From Rhodococcus yunnanensis NBRC 103083 (lineage in GTDB: Bacteria; Actinomycetota; Actinomycetes; Mycobacteriales; Mycobacteriaceae): DNA of 64,000 nucleotides. Shown here in pieces: positions 43,167 to 52,732 of the stretch. The stretch covers positions 108,666 to 172,665 of the forward strand of contig NZ_BCXH01000015.1 of the NCBI RefSeq assembly GCF_001895005.1, given 5' to 3'. The translations under genes and the position numbers were made by a program. How positions within the stretch are numbered: position 1 is the stretch's first letter; each line of letters starts with the position of its first letter. The notes beneath the pieces are model-generated. The model had not been told where the DNA came from and searched no databases. It worked only from the letters and a program-made list of their open reading frames with translations.

Positions 43167-45134
43167 GTGACAATTACAAGAATCCTCGCAGCAAACCGTG
43201 GTGAGATCGTGAGTCGAATCGCGAGATCTGCTCGTAGACGCGGTGCCGAGACCGTAGCGGTGTACGCCGCGAGTGATGCCGATGCCCATTATCTGAGCGA
43301 TGCAGACGTCGCCTATTACCTCGGTGACGACGAGAAGGCGCGCCCCTACCTCGACATCGCGCTCCTGATTCGGGCTGCACAGGAGACCCGCTGCGATGCA
43401 GTGCATCCGGGGTTCGGATTTGTCGCCGAGAACGCGACATTCGCACGAGCAGTCATCGACTCCGGACTGATCTGGATCGGTCCGTCGCCTGCCGCGATCG
43501 ACGCGATGGGGCCGAAAGTACAGGCCAAGCGCATTGCGGTTCAGGCGGGTGTCGCGGTGTTGGAGAGCATCGAACTGACGGACGACGTAGAGGCGGCAGC
43601 TCTACAAGCTACCCGGACATTGACTCCGCCACTGCTGGTCAAGCCTTCCGCGGGGGGCGGCGGCAAGGGGATGCACCGAGTCGACGATGTCAAGGACCTG
43701 GCGAAGGTTCTGGTAGCCGCGCAACGGGAGGCACAGGCATCGTTCGGCGATCCGACGCTGTTCATCGAACGATATCTGGAGACAGCACGACACGTCGAAG
43801 TGCAAGTCATGGCAGACACTCACGGGAACGTCATCCATCTCGGCACGCGAGACTGTTCGGTGCAACGTCGACACCAGAAGATCATCGAAGAAGCGCCGGC
43901 ACCCGGTTTGTCCGAGGAGCTTGCGGCGAAGATGTGCACCGCGTCGGTCGAGCTTGCTCGAAGCATCGAATACACCGGCGCGGGCACTGTCGAGTTCATG
44001 GTGTTCGGCGATGAATATGCCTTCCTCGAGATGAATACCCGCCTGCAGGTCGAGCATCCCGTCACCGAGCAAGTTACGGGAGTGGATCTGGTGGATCTTC
44101 AGATCGCCGTAGCCGACGGTGCGCGGCTGCCGATCGTGCAGGACGACGTCGCGATCACGGGCCACTCGTTCGAGGTTCGTCTATACGCTGAGGACCCGGC
44201 CGCCGGATTCCTTCCATCGCCGGGCGTGGTCGATGTATTCGAGTGGGATGCAGGCCTCGCGCGCTGGGAGGTAGGCGTCAGCTCGGGGAGCCGAGTGAGC
44301 CCGAAGTACGACCCCATGATTGCCAAGATCGTCACGACCGGTCGTAATCGTGACGAGGCGCGTCTGCAGATGATTCGGGCCCTTCGCGGAATGGTGATCG
44401 GCGGAGTGAAAACCAACCGCGATATGTTGCTGGCCGTTCTGAGCAACGTATCTTTCGCAGACGGCTGCGTGCCGACGCGGTTCCTCGATGACAATCCTGA
44501 TCTCGCGATCACCCGTCCGTGCGCGAAGGTGCGCGCAGTCAACGTCATTGCCGCAGTCCTGTCGGATGTGGTCCTGCGACGTCGTGCCGAGCCGCTGCAG
44601 GGCTTCGCGCCGTTCGGGTGGCGAAACGTCCGCAGCGCTCTGACGAACGTCGAAGTCATGGCTGACGACGAGGCGATGTCGGTCGGGTACCGCAGCGACC
44701 GAACCGGCAGGCAGTGGACGGTCGAGCTCGACGACGCAGTCTTCGAGGTCGAGTCGTTGACTGTGGACACAAACCATGTCGACCTCGTCATCGGCGGTAT
44801 CCGTCACCGCGTCGCAGTGCGATTCACCGACTCGAGTATCGTCGCCGCGTCGATCGGTGGTCAGACGGTGGTGTCGGAGCTCGACCCGTTGGTCGGAGAG
44901 TCCGAAGCGATCCAGGGCAGGCTGGCGTCGCCACTCCCGGGCACTGTGATCTCGATCGAACGTGCGGTTGGCGATCAGGTCGAGGCAGGCGAGGTCTTGG
45001 TGGTCATCGAGGCGATGAAAATGGAGCACTCGGTTCGGGCAGTGGAAAGCGGAGTCGTCACGGCGCTGCACGTCAAGGTCGGCGAGGTCGTCGAACATGA
45101 TCAGACACTCGTGGAAATGGATGACGAGAAATGA
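43167..45134 (+). CDS. Acyl-CoA carboxylase alpha subunit (biotin carboxylase-BCCP fusion)
   Basis: A 655-residue protein: biotin carboxylase (1-450) with RILAANRGEIVSR, ATP-grasp KPSAGGGGKGMHRV, EVQVMADTHGNVI and [13 protein letters not shown], a linker domain, and a C-terminal biotinyl domain with EAMKM (Lys near 618). It charges biotin and presents it to the beta subunit encoded just upstream. The GTG at 43167, four bases after the beta stop, is chosen because the product then begins at the conserved start of the family. It overlaps the next gene by ATGA. Confidence 0.93.
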   Translation: MTITRILAANRGEIVSRIARSARRRGAETVAVYAASDADAHYLSDADVAYYLGDDEKARPYLDIALLIRAAQETRCDAVHPGFGFVAENATFARAVIDSGLIWIGPSPAAIDAMGPKVQAKRIAVQAGVAVLESIELTDDVEAAALQATRTLTPPLLVKPSAGGGGKGMHRVDDVKDLAKVLVAAQREAQASFGDPTLFIERYLETARHVEVQVMADTHGNVIHLGTRDCSVQRRHQKIIEEAPAPGLSEELAAKMCTASVELARSIEYTGAGTVEFMVFGDEYAFLEMNTRLQVEHPVTEQVTGVDLVDLQIAVADGARLPIVQDDVAITGHSFEVRLYAEDPAAGFLPSPGVVDVFEWDAGLARWEVGVSSGSRVSPKYDPMIAKIVTTGRNRDEARLQMIRALRGMVIGGVKTNRDMLLAVLSNVSFADGCVPTRFLDDNPDLAITRPCAKVRAVNVIAAVLSDVVLRRRAEPLQGFAPFGWRNVRSALTNVEVMADDEAMSVGYRSDRTGRQWTVELDDAVFEVESLTVDTNHVDLVIGGIRHRVAVRFTDSSIVAASIGGQTVVSELDPLVGESEAIQGRLASPLPGTVISIERAVGDQVEAGEVLVVIEAMKMEHSVRAVESGVVTALHVKVGEVVEHDQTLVEMDDEK

Positions 45135-46891
45135 CACGTGACAAATTGATCGTGGCCAACTGCTCGGGCTTCTTCGGAGATCGCATCTCAGCTGCTCGCG
45201 AAGTCGTCGAGTATCCGGACCTGGATGTCTTGACCGGCGATTGGCTCGCCGAGCTCACCATGCTCATCCTGCAGAAGCAACATGCGCGTGATCCATTGAA
45301 GGGATTCGCCTCGACCTTCCTGATCCAGGTCGAAGAGGTTCTGGGGACGTGCATCGATCGCGGGATAAAAATCGTATCCAACGCAGGAGGAATCAACCCC
45401 GACGGTTGCGCAGAGGCCGTGCAGAGGATCGCGGACAGGCTGGGACTCTCGGTCAGTGTCGGCTCTGTCTCGGGCGACAACATCGTCGGGCGTGTCGACG
45501 AGCTTGTCGCCGATGGATCGCTGACTCGGTTCGACGGGCGGCCGTTCGATGAGACCTTCGAGCCCGTCGTTGCGAATGCCTACCTCGGCGGGTGGGGGAT
45601 CACCGCCTCGTTGAACGCTGGGGCCGACATCGTCGTCACAGGCCGAGTGACCGACGCGGCGCTGGTCACCGGTGCGGGCGCGTGGGGTTTCGGCTGGGCC
45701 ACCGACCAGTGGAACGAACTCGCCGGCGCAGTGATCGCCGGGCACATTATCGAGTGCGGCGCCCAGGCGACCGGTGGAAACTACGCCTTCTACGACGAAC
45801 TCGGACCAGATCCGCGACTGGGATTTCCGGTCGCCGAGTTGGAGGCCGACGGGTCGTCGACCATCACGAAGGTGCAGGGAACGGGCGGTGTGGTGTCGAC
45901 CGATACGGTCACCGCTCAGCTCCTGTACGAGATTCAATCCGACGTCTATCACAATCCCGACGTCTCGGTACTCCTCGACACCGTGGAGCTGCAGCAGGTC
46001 GGTCCGGACCGTGTGAACGTAGCCGGAGTGCGTGGTGTGAGGCCGCCGGATACGCTGAAAGTCTCCATGGGCGAGCCCGGCGGATGGCGCAACGATATGA
46101 CTCTGGTCCTGACAGGGTTGGACGCACAGGGCAAAGCAGCAATGGCCGAGGCCGCGATCTGGGATGCGATTCCCGGTGGGCAGGAGGTCTTCGACGACGT
46201 CTCCGTGGAACTCATCGGTCACGCGGTGGACGATCCGGCGACAGTCGGGGCTGCCACGACATTACTGCGCATCGCGGTCAGCGGTCAGGACGAGAAGGTC
46301 GTCGGGCGCGCGTTCTCATCGGCGGTTACCGGTACCGGCCTGGCGAGCTATCCCGGTTTCTACACCATCAACCCGCCTCGTCCGGCATCGTCGTTCGCGC
46401 GGTTCGTGCCCGGGCTCGTTCAAGCGGATCGGGTCGTGTCCAAGGCAACGGTCGACGGGACAGCGGTCGTGATACCAGCGACACCGCGCGGATTCGATCA
46501 CCGAGTCGGTGTCGCACCCGATACCGGGGCCCCGCCGGTCGAGCTCGACGGGAAACTCAGCCGAGTCTCGCTGGGCTCTGTCTATGGAGCCCGGTCCGGG
46601 GACAAAGGCGGGAACGCGAACGTCGGATTGTGGGCCCGCACCGATCAGGAGTGGGAGTGGTTGCATTCACGTATCTCCACAGAACTCATGTCCGAATTGT
46701 TGCCTGGTGATCGGAAGTACGACATCGAACGAGTCGTACTTCCGAAACTGCGCTCGCTCAACTTCGTCGTCAAGGGGTGGCTGGGTCACGGTGTAGCGTC
46801 GAATCTTGCGCTCGACTCTCAGGCCAAAGGTTTAGGCGAGTTCATTCGTGCGCGCTTGATCTGGGTGCCGGAACAGTTCACGAAAGGCTGA
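45131..46891 (+). CDS. Acyclic terpene utilisation AtuA-family protein
   Basis: A 586-residue protein of the AtuA/DUF1446 family with two parts: the main domain (1-450; NCSGFFGDRISAAREVV, KIVSNAGGINPDGCAEAV, SDNIVGRV-like SVSGDNIVGRV, IVVTGRVTDAALVTG) and a C-terminal ferredoxin-fold domain (about 475-580; ARSGDKGGNANVGLWA, LRSLNFVVKGWLGHGV). In Pseudomonas, AtuA belongs to the citronellol gene set, but its reaction is not known. It is coupled to the alpha carboxylase gene by ATGA. The combination with a methylcrotonyl/geranyl-type carboxylase suggests a branched, perhaps isoprenoid, acid as substrate. Confidence 0.88.
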   Translation: MTRDKLIVANCSGFFGDRISAAREVVEYPDLDVLTGDWLAELTMLILQKQHARDPLKGFASTFLIQVEEVLGTCIDRGIKIVSNAGGINPDGCAEAVQRIADRLGLSVSVGSVSGDNIVGRVDELVADGSLTRFDGRPFDETFEPVVANAYLGGWGITASLNAGADIVVTGRVTDAALVTGAGAWGFGWATDQWNELAGAVIAGHIIECGAQATGGNYAFYDELGPDPRLGFPVAELEADGSSTITKVQGTGGVVSTDTVTAQLLYEIQSDVYHNPDVSVLLDTVELQQVGPDRVNVAGVRGVRPPDTLKVSMGEPGGWRNDMTLVLTGLDAQGKAAMAEAAIWDAIPGGQEVFDDVSVELIGHAVDDPATVGAATTLLRIAVSGQDEKVVGRAFSSAVTGTGLASYPGFYTINPPRPASSFARFVPGLVQADRVVSKATVDGTAVVIPATPRGFDHRVGVAPDTGAPPVELDGKLSRVSLGSVYGARSGDKGGNANVGLWARTDQEWEWLHSRISTELMSELLPGDRKYDIERVVLPKLRSLNFVVKGWLGHGVASNLALDSQAKGLGEFIRARLIWVPEQFTKG

Positions 46892-46922
46892 GAACGGCGG
46901 CACCCGTACCCTGTGGTGAGTG

Positions 46923-47693
46923 ATGGCTCTCGTGGCCCGACATGGATGGATTGGTAGGACGGTGGACTCCTTCACAGAACCGACGCGGAGCGCAAACAGG
47001 CAGCCGCAGACTGCACGGGGAAGGAGCTCCCGCAACGCGCTGATCCGTGCCGCCCGCGAGGTATTCGAAGAGCAGAACTTTCACGAAGCGAGGATCGCCG
47101 ACATCCCCGCTCGAGCTGGGATGTCGTACGGGACCTTCTACACTTATTTCGACTCGAAAGAAGAGATCTTTCGCGAAGTCGTCAGCACGGTCACCAGCGA
47201 AGTCTTCAACGCCGCCCGGTCCGGTTTGAGTCGGGACGCGACTCCAGTGGAGCGCATTCGTGATGCGACTGCCCGTTACCTCGATGCATACCAGCGTAGT
47301 GCCCGGTTGATGCACGAAATCGAGCAGATATCGCCGCGAAACGAGTATCTGCGCGAGCTTCGCCTGGAGGTCCGCTCTCCGTTCCTCCGGCGGATAGAAG
47401 CAGGTATCGACCGGTGGAAAGAAGAGGGAGTGGCTGCGGCTGACCTCGATTCGAAAATCGCAGCGAGCGCGCTCGGCGGCATGATCGAGTTCTTCGCTCG
47501 ACAATGGTTCCTGTTCGGCGAGCGGTACGACAAAGCCACGGCCCTGGACACATTGACGACCCTGTGGGCCCGGGGCATCGGTATCGAGATGGCGGTGCAA
47601 CGGAACACCCCCGTACCACTGAGCCCGGAAACGTCCGACGACTCGGTGTCGTTCGTCGATCAGCCGCCCGAGCGCTCCAACACCAGAGACTGA
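46923..47693 (+). CDS. TetR-family transcriptional regulator
   Basis: A 256-residue regulator. After an N-terminal extension (to about residue 35) comes the helix-turn-helix: LIRAAREVFEEQNFHEARIA, then IPARAGMSYGTFYTYFDSKEEIF. The C-terminal ligand domain follows. The start is uncertain: ATG 46923, a GTG at 46920 or a GTG at 46962 are all in frame. It is the last gene of the carboxylase/AtuA operon, so it probably controls it; the three TGAC-N6-GTCA dyads are the candidate sites. Confidence 0.85.
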   Translation: MALVARHGWIGRTVDSFTEPTRSANRQPQTARGRSSRNALIRAAREVFEEQNFHEARIADIPARAGMSYGTFYTYFDSKEEIFREVVSTVTSEVFNAARSGLSRDATPVERIRDATARYLDAYQRSARLMHEIEQISPRNEYLRELRLEVRSPFLRRIEAGIDRWKEEGVAAADLDSKIAASALGGMIEFFARQWFLFGERYDKATALDTLTTLWARGIGIEMAVQRNTPVPLSPETSDDSVSFVDQPPERSNTRD

Positions 47694-48073
47694 TTCGACT
47701 GACGCCCCTTGCCTCAGCAGAGGCTGGGCCGTCGGTACTTGCGCATGTGAGGCGCCGTCGTTGCGCGCCAAGGCCCGGTTTGCGGTGCCGAAATTCGGCC
47801 CCTATCTGCCCATCCCAGTGGACATAATTGACTTCAATGTCATCTTGTCGACCAGGTCGCCCGATCGGAACGCGGCAGTGGTAGCCGACTGAGTTCGGCG
47901 CAGAATATGCAGCTCACGGCGTCAGTGAGGAGCTTGTCCTCTCTGCTACCGACCGATTTTGATGGTCGTAGAGGCGTAATCCTTTTGCCGCTCTTGCCAG
48001 AAGTCGATTCGTATGTCATGTTATGTGTGGCCCTCGACACACAGGGTTGTGGGTTCTGATGGAGAGGCGCCAG
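47694..48073. promoter_or_regulatory. Promoter region of the ligase/transporter operon
   Basis: 380 bp without a gene. It contains the third TGAC-N6-GTCA dyad (47827-47844 region) and an imperfect stem (GACC-gattttgat-GGTC near 47960). Confidence 0.5.
47827..47844. promoter_or_regulatory. TGAC-N6-GTCA dyad, copy 3
   Basis: ATTGACTTCAATGTCATC: shares TTGACTT-NN-ATGTCA with the copy at 41115. About 230 bp before the ligase start, it links this operon to the one at 41570. Confidence 0.6.
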
Positions 48074-49723
48074 GTGGTCTACAGCAACACGGTTACGACA
48101 TTGGATCCGGTCGAACATCGATCGATTTCGACGGTGCTGAGGCGTCAACTTGCCGAGCGCCCAGATCAGCTTGCAGTTCGTGATTACGAACAGGATCTGA
48201 CCTACCGTCAACTGGACGAGCGGATTCGTCGAGTGGGAGGCGGTTTCGCTGCGCTGGGCGTGAAAGCCGGCGACACCGTCCTTCTGATGCTCGACAATCA
48301 TGTCGACTACATCACGACGTGGTTGGGCCTCACGACAATCGGTGCCGTCGAGGTACCGGTCAACACCGCCTACCGTGGGTCGTTGCTGTCGCACATAGTG
48401 AACGACTCGGGTGCCGCTGTCATCGTGATCGAAGATTCCTACCTCGAGCAGTTGTCGGATATTCGGGGTGAGATCGACCATCTACATCGCGTCATCGTTC
48501 GAGGCGCTGACAGCACGCTCGTGGAAATGCATTGGACAGCTACAGAATTCGGTGATCTCAGGTTGGCTGATCCGGTGCTGGAGGCGGCTGACTCCAAGCC
48601 ATGGGATCTGATGGCGATCATGTACACCTCGGGAACGACCGGGAAGTCGAAAGGGGTGCTCGCCTCGCACGGCCTGGCATACAGCTACTGCGCCCTGCAC
48701 TGGATCGAGCCAGGGGAGGTCGTCATGTGCAACCTCCCACTGTTCCACGTCGGCGGACAGTGGGCAGGCGTCTACATGGCTCTCATCAACGGCGGCACAA
48801 GCGTTATCGTGCCACGGTTCTCCGCGTCCGGATTCTGGGACGATGTATATCGTTTCGGTTGCACCCAAACTCTCTTGCTCGGCGCCATGGCGAGTTTCCT
48901 GTTCGCGCAACCTGCGCGGGAAACCGACCGCGGCCATGCTCTCCGAAACGTCAACATGGTTCCGGTGCTTCACAATCACGAGAAGTTCGCTCAGCGTTAC
49001 GGAGTGCGAATCGGTACCGCATACGGGATGACCGAGCTCTCTTCGACGATCTCGATGCCATACGGATCAGCAATTCCAGGTGGGACGGGCTGGGTGCGAC
49101 CGGATTTCGCCGCGCGACTGGTCGACGAACACGACTTCGAAGTCCCAAGTGGAACTGTGGGAGAACTCGTTCTGCGCCCACACGACCCGTGGGCGATGAT
49201 GTCCGGATACCACGGGCTACCGGACAGCACGATCGAGGCGTGGCGTGGTCTCTGGTTTCACACCGGCGACGCGATGATCAAGGACCAGAATGGTTGCCAC
49301 CACTTCGTGGATCGTCGGAGCGATGCGCTCCGAGTGCGAGGAGAGAACATCTCGTCGTTCGAGGTAGAGCGCGAGATCGCGGCGCATCCTTCGGTCATGG
49401 CCTGTGCTGTCGTGGCCGTCGCCAGCGCGCATACCGAAGACGACGTCAAGGCGGTAGTGGTCCCGATCGACGGGGAGGAGCTCGGGCCCGAGGAGCTCCT
49501 CGAGTTCCTCGTTCCGCGGCTCCCGTACTTCATGGTTCCCCGGTACATCGAGATCGCACAATCGTTGCCGACCACGCCAACCCAGAAGATCAGGAAAGCC
49601 GAGCTGCGAGCTGCCGGCGTCACGGGTGAGACGTGGGACCGCGAGCACGCGGGTTACCGCGTTACCAAGAACGGCCTTCAAGCCCCGAATTCAGAACCGC
49701 GTCGCAGCCAGCGAAATATGTAA
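48074..49723 (+). CDS. AMP-forming acyl-CoA synthetase (CaiC-like)
   Basis: A 549-residue ANL-superfamily ligase that activates a carboxylic acid to acyl-AMP and then acyl-CoA. Motifs: P-loop YTSGTTGKSKGV near residue 185, AYGMTELSS, WFHTGDAMIKDQNG and the C-terminal TPTQKIRKAELR with the catalytic Lys. GGAGAGG at 48061-48067 supports GTG 48074; an ATG at 48059 is also in frame but overlaps that site. As first gene of an operon with an ABC importer it should activate the imported acid. The closest named group (carnitine/crotonobetaine ligases) is only a general guide. Confidence 0.87.
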   Translation: MVYSNTVTTLDPVEHRSISTVLRRQLAERPDQLAVRDYEQDLTYRQLDERIRRVGGGFAALGVKAGDTVLLMLDNHVDYITTWLGLTTIGAVEVPVNTAYRGSLLSHIVNDSGAAVIVIEDSYLEQLSDIRGEIDHLHRVIVRGADSTLVEMHWTATEFGDLRLADPVLEAADSKPWDLMAIMYTSGTTGKSKGVLASHGLAYSYCALHWIEPGEVVMCNLPLFHVGGQWAGVYMALINGGTSVIVPRFSASGFWDDVYRFGCTQTLLLGAMASFLFAQPARETDRGHALRNVNMVPVLHNHEKFAQRYGVRIGTAYGMTELSSTISMPYGSAIPGGTGWVRPDFAARLVDEHDFEVPSGTVGELVLRPHDPWAMMSGYHGLPDSTIEAWRGLWFHTGDAMIKDQNGCHHFVDRRSDALRVRGENISSFEVEREIAAHPSVMACAVVAVASAHTEDDVKAVVVPIDGEELGPEELLEFLVPRLPYFMVPRYIEIAQSLPTTPTQKIRKAELRAAGVTGETWDREHAGYRVTKNGLQAPNSEPRRSQRNM

Positions 49724-49734
49724 GAGGTAAAGCC

Positions 49735-50604
49735 ATGAATATGATGTCACTCATCATTGATACCGCGCGTATCAGTGCAATTTACGCCTTATTGGGACTC
49801 GCCTGGGTGATGGTTTTCAAAGCGAGCGGAATTCTCAACTTCGCGGTCGGTCAATTCCTCGTCATCGGCGTGTTCGTCTACTACGCGCTCGATCAAGCAG
49901 GATTGCCGTTGGTAGTCGCCTTCCTCGTCACTCTTGTGGTGATGTCGATGGTCGGAGCCGCAACGTACATGGGTCTGGTCAAGAGAGTGGTAGGCCTGCC
50001 CATTCACGCGCCGATCATGTTGACTTTTGGTCTGTCGATCCTCTTGGACGCAGTCATCGGCGTCGTGTGGGGCCCGGCGAGTCGCAACCTGACGGCACCG
50101 TTCACCGATGTGCGTTATCGATTCGGTGACGTTGCGTCGATCAGCCGTCTCGAGATCGCGGTGGTCGTGCTGGCAGCCACCATCTTGGCCGCGATCGTAA
50201 TCCTCCTGAAGTTCACGAAAGTCGGAACGCAGATGAGGGCATCGAGCGAGTCACCGCTCCTTGCCAGCCAACGCGGTGTGCGAATCAATCGGCTGATCGC
50301 ACTGGGCTGGGCCATCTCTCTGATCGGCGCCACTGTCGGCGGGATCGGATTCGCATACACCTCCGCTGCATCCACGAGCCTCGTAGAACTCGGCCTGCGC
50401 GGCCTCGCTCCCGCACTCGTAGGCGGCCTGGACAGCATTCGCGGTCTGGTCGCAGGTTCGATCATCGTCGCATTGAGCCAGACGCTCGGCGTCTACTTCT
50501 TCGGCGGCCAGGCATCCGAAGTCACCGCCTACGTATTGCTGATCTGCGTCCTGTGGATCAAGCCGACCGGACTGTTCGGCCGCAAGAGTGCCGTACGTGT
50601 CTAG
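49735..50604 (+). CDS. Branched-chain-type ABC transporter permease, LivH-like
   Basis: A 289-residue membrane protein with eight or so helices and the family segments AIYALLGLAWVMVFKASGILN, GVRINRLIALGWAISLIGA and ALVGGLDSIRGLVAGSII. LivH-type permeases form a heterodimer with LivM, here encoded at 54331. It starts 11 bp after the ligase stop. The importer components are interleaved with carboxylase genes, so the solute is probably not an amino acid but the acid this pathway degrades. Confidence 0.9.
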   Translation: MNMMSLIIDTARISAIYALLGLAWVMVFKASGILNFAVGQFLVIGVFVYYALDQAGLPLVVAFLVTLVVMSMVGAATYMGLVKRVVGLPIHAPIMLTFGLSILLDAVIGVVWGPASRNLTAPFTDVRYRFGDVASISRLEIAVVVLAATILAAIVILLKFTKVGTQMRASSESPLLASQRGVRINRLIALGWAISLIGATVGGIGFAYTSAASTSLVELGLRGLAPALVGGLDSIRGLVAGSIIVALSQTLGVYFFGGQASEVTAYVLLICVLWIKPTGLFGRKSAVRV

Positions 50605-50672
50605 CTGAGCGGACAACCGAAATTCAGCTTTTCCAGACTCTCGGATAATTCCCTCTCAAAGCAAGGAAGAAA

Positions 50673-51872
50673 ATGAGAATTCCTACTCGTAAGACCATTG
50701 CCTCACTGGCAGCATTGGCGGCTGTCTCATCGCTGGTCGCGTGCAGCTCGGATGGATCAGGCGATGGCTACCAGATCGGTGTCATGACCGATCTATCCGG
50801 ACCGTATTCACGGCAGTCACAGACATGGATCGCAGGACTCCGGTCGAGCATCGATCAGACCAACAAGGCCGGTGGAGTCAATGGGCGCCAGATCGAGTTG
50901 ATCGAGCGGGACAACGCGAGCGATCTGCAGCGTGCTATCACGAACTTTCGTGAGCTCGACAGCGCTGATGTAATCGCCAACTTCGGCAACAACTTGAGCA
51001 ATATAATCGCAGCGGTCGCACCACAGGCCGAGTCGACCAAGATTCCCACCGTCACACTGACCGACGTCCCTGCCGTGATGACCCCCGAACCGCCGTCATA
51101 TGTGTTCTCCGACGAGGTTCCGACGCCGACGTGGGCTGCGCTTCAACTCGACTATGCTGCAAAGCTGTTCAAGGATCGCGGGATAACGAACCCGAAGATT
51201 GCGGTGTACACGATCGAGACTGCATCTGCCGAACCGTACCGTGCAGCGATCGTCGAAGGAGCAAACGAACGCGGCTGGACTGTGGTGGCATCCGAATCAG
51301 CGGAGCAGACAGCCACCGACGTCACGACGCAGGCACGCAGCATTGCCTCCGCCAAGCCGGACGCGGTGGTGACCTATGTCGTCAACATCGTCCAGGCAAT
51401 CACTGCATTTCAAGCGCAGGGACTCCCGCGACCTGTCCCAGTGATCTCGCAGAAGCAGTCCGGCGACGTTTCCAATTTCGAGGCGATTGCCAAGATGGGC
51501 CAGGATTTCTCCGCTATGCGTTCGTTCACGATGCCCTACGAAACAGACGTTCCCGCCGTGAAGGCCATGCGCGACGCGATCGAAGCGGCCGGTCAATGGA
51601 AAGACGAACTGGAGACCAGCGAGTACACGACGCAGGGATACGTCGATGGACTACTGATCAAGAATGCACTCACGGTGTGTGGCGAAGAGTGCGACCGCGA
51701 TGGATTCCGAAATGCACTGCAGGACACCACGGCGTTGGACACCGATGGCCTGTCGGGCGCATTCGGTCAAGACGGCAACCACCGGTTCGTTGCCGAGGGG
51801 AAGGTCTACAGGTGGGATCCGTCGAAGAACCTTCCGTTGCCCCTCGACGACACATGGCTGAACGCAGAGTGA
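50673..51872 (+). CDS. ABC transporter substrate-binding lipoprotein, LivK-like
   Basis: A 399-residue type-I periplasmic-binding protein. The signal peptide ends in lipobox LVACS (Cys near 25). The mature domain has YQIGVMTDLSGPYSRQS, INQIDQTNKAGGVNGRQIEL-like SSIDQTNKAGGVNGRQIEL and the second-lobe pattern LEPYRAAIV. Such proteins bind branched amino acids, aromatic acids, urea or amides. Its place between LivH and LivG genes is normal. Confidence 0.9.
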   Translation: MRIPTRKTIASLAALAAVSSLVACSSDGSGDGYQIGVMTDLSGPYSRQSQTWIAGLRSSIDQTNKAGGVNGRQIELIERDNASDLQRAITNFRELDSADVIANFGNNLSNIIAAVAPQAESTKIPTVTLTDVPAVMTPEPPSYVFSDEVPTPTWAALQLDYAAKLFKDRGITNPKIAVYTIETASAEPYRAAIVEGANERGWTVVASESAEQTATDVTTQARSIASAKPDAVVTYVVNIVQAITAFQAQGLPRPVPVISQKQSGDVSNFEAIAKMGQDFSAMRSFTMPYETDVPAVKAMRDAIEAAGQWKDELETSEYTTQGYVDGLLIKNALTVCGEECDRDGFRNALQDTTALDTDGLSGAFGQDGNHRFVAEGKVYRWDPSKNLPLPLDDTWLNAE

Positions 51873-51907
51873 GCCCGAACAAGAACCGCTAAGAATCACG
51901 GAGAATC

Positions 51908-52732
51908 ATGACTGCTGAAACTGGGTCCATGCTCGAAGTACAGGGGATCAACCTCTCGTTCGGTGGAACGCAGGTGTTGCGAGAGGTGAATTTCGGCGTC
52001 CCGAACGGACAGATCATCGGACTCGTCGGTCCGAACGGCGCAGGTAAGAGCAGTCTCCTCAATGTCATCAGCGGTCTGTACAGGGCGCAGTCCGGACACG
52101 TGATGTTTCAGGGACAGCCCCTTACTGGCAGAGCACCATGGAAGGTCGCCAATCGCGGCGTGGCGCGGACCTTTCAAAATGTCGAGCTCGTCGACGATTC
52201 CACACTCGCGGACAATGTGCTCCTCGGCAGGCACAGGCACAGCAAAGCCACCCTCATCGAGTCGATCCTGCACGTGGGACGGGCGGTGACAGAAGAACGC
52301 GCAGGCCGCCGGATGGCAGCCGAGTTGTTGGAGATGGTCGGACTCGGTGGACGAGACAATGAACTGGTAAGCAGCATGTCGTTCGCCGAGAAGAAATTGG
52401 TGGAAATCGCGCGAGCACTCGCGCTGGAACCAACTCTTCTGCTCCTCGACGAGCCGGCTTCGGGCATGAGCTCCCGCGACAAGCATGCGATGGTTGCGAC
52501 GCTGCTGTCGCTCAAGAAGGAACAGGGGCTGACTCAGGTGCTCGTCGAGCACGATATGCAGCTGGTCGGAGCGGTGTGTGATCGAATCGTGGTGCTCGAC
52601 GCAGGAGCCGTAATCGCAGAAGGGCCGCCCCGAGAAGTCCTGGCCCTCAAAGTCGTTGTGGACGCGTATCTGGGCGCCGACGACTCGAAGAACAACGACA
52701 TCGGCTCTGCCGACATTGAGGAGACGCAGTGA
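51908..52732 (+). CDS. Branched-chain-type ABC transporter ATPase, LivG-like
   Basis: A 274-residue ATPase: Walker A GPNGAGKSS near residue 40, RTFQNVELVDDS, signature MSFAEKKLVEIARAL in place of the LSGGQ form (common in LivG), Walker B LLLLDEP and switch His in VEHDMQ. Ends in GTGA overlap with the carboxyltransferase gene. Confidence 0.9.
   Translation: MTAETGSMLEVQGINLSFGGTQVLREVNFGVPNGQIIGLVGPNGAGKSSLLNVISGLYRAQSGHVMFQGQPLTGRAPWKVANRGVARTFQNVELVDDSTLADNVLLGRHRHSKATLIESILHVGRAVTEERAGRRMAAELLEMVGLGGRDNELVSSMSFAEKKLVEIARALALEPTLLLLDEPASGMSSRDKHAMVATLLSLKKEQGLTQVLVEHDMQLVGAVCDRIVVLDAGAVIAEGPPREVLALKVVVDAYLGADDSKNNDIGSADIEETQ

Noticed and set aside
44181..45137. Minus-strand frame of 318 codons
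   Set aside because: Antisense of the carboxylase alpha gene with no family features.
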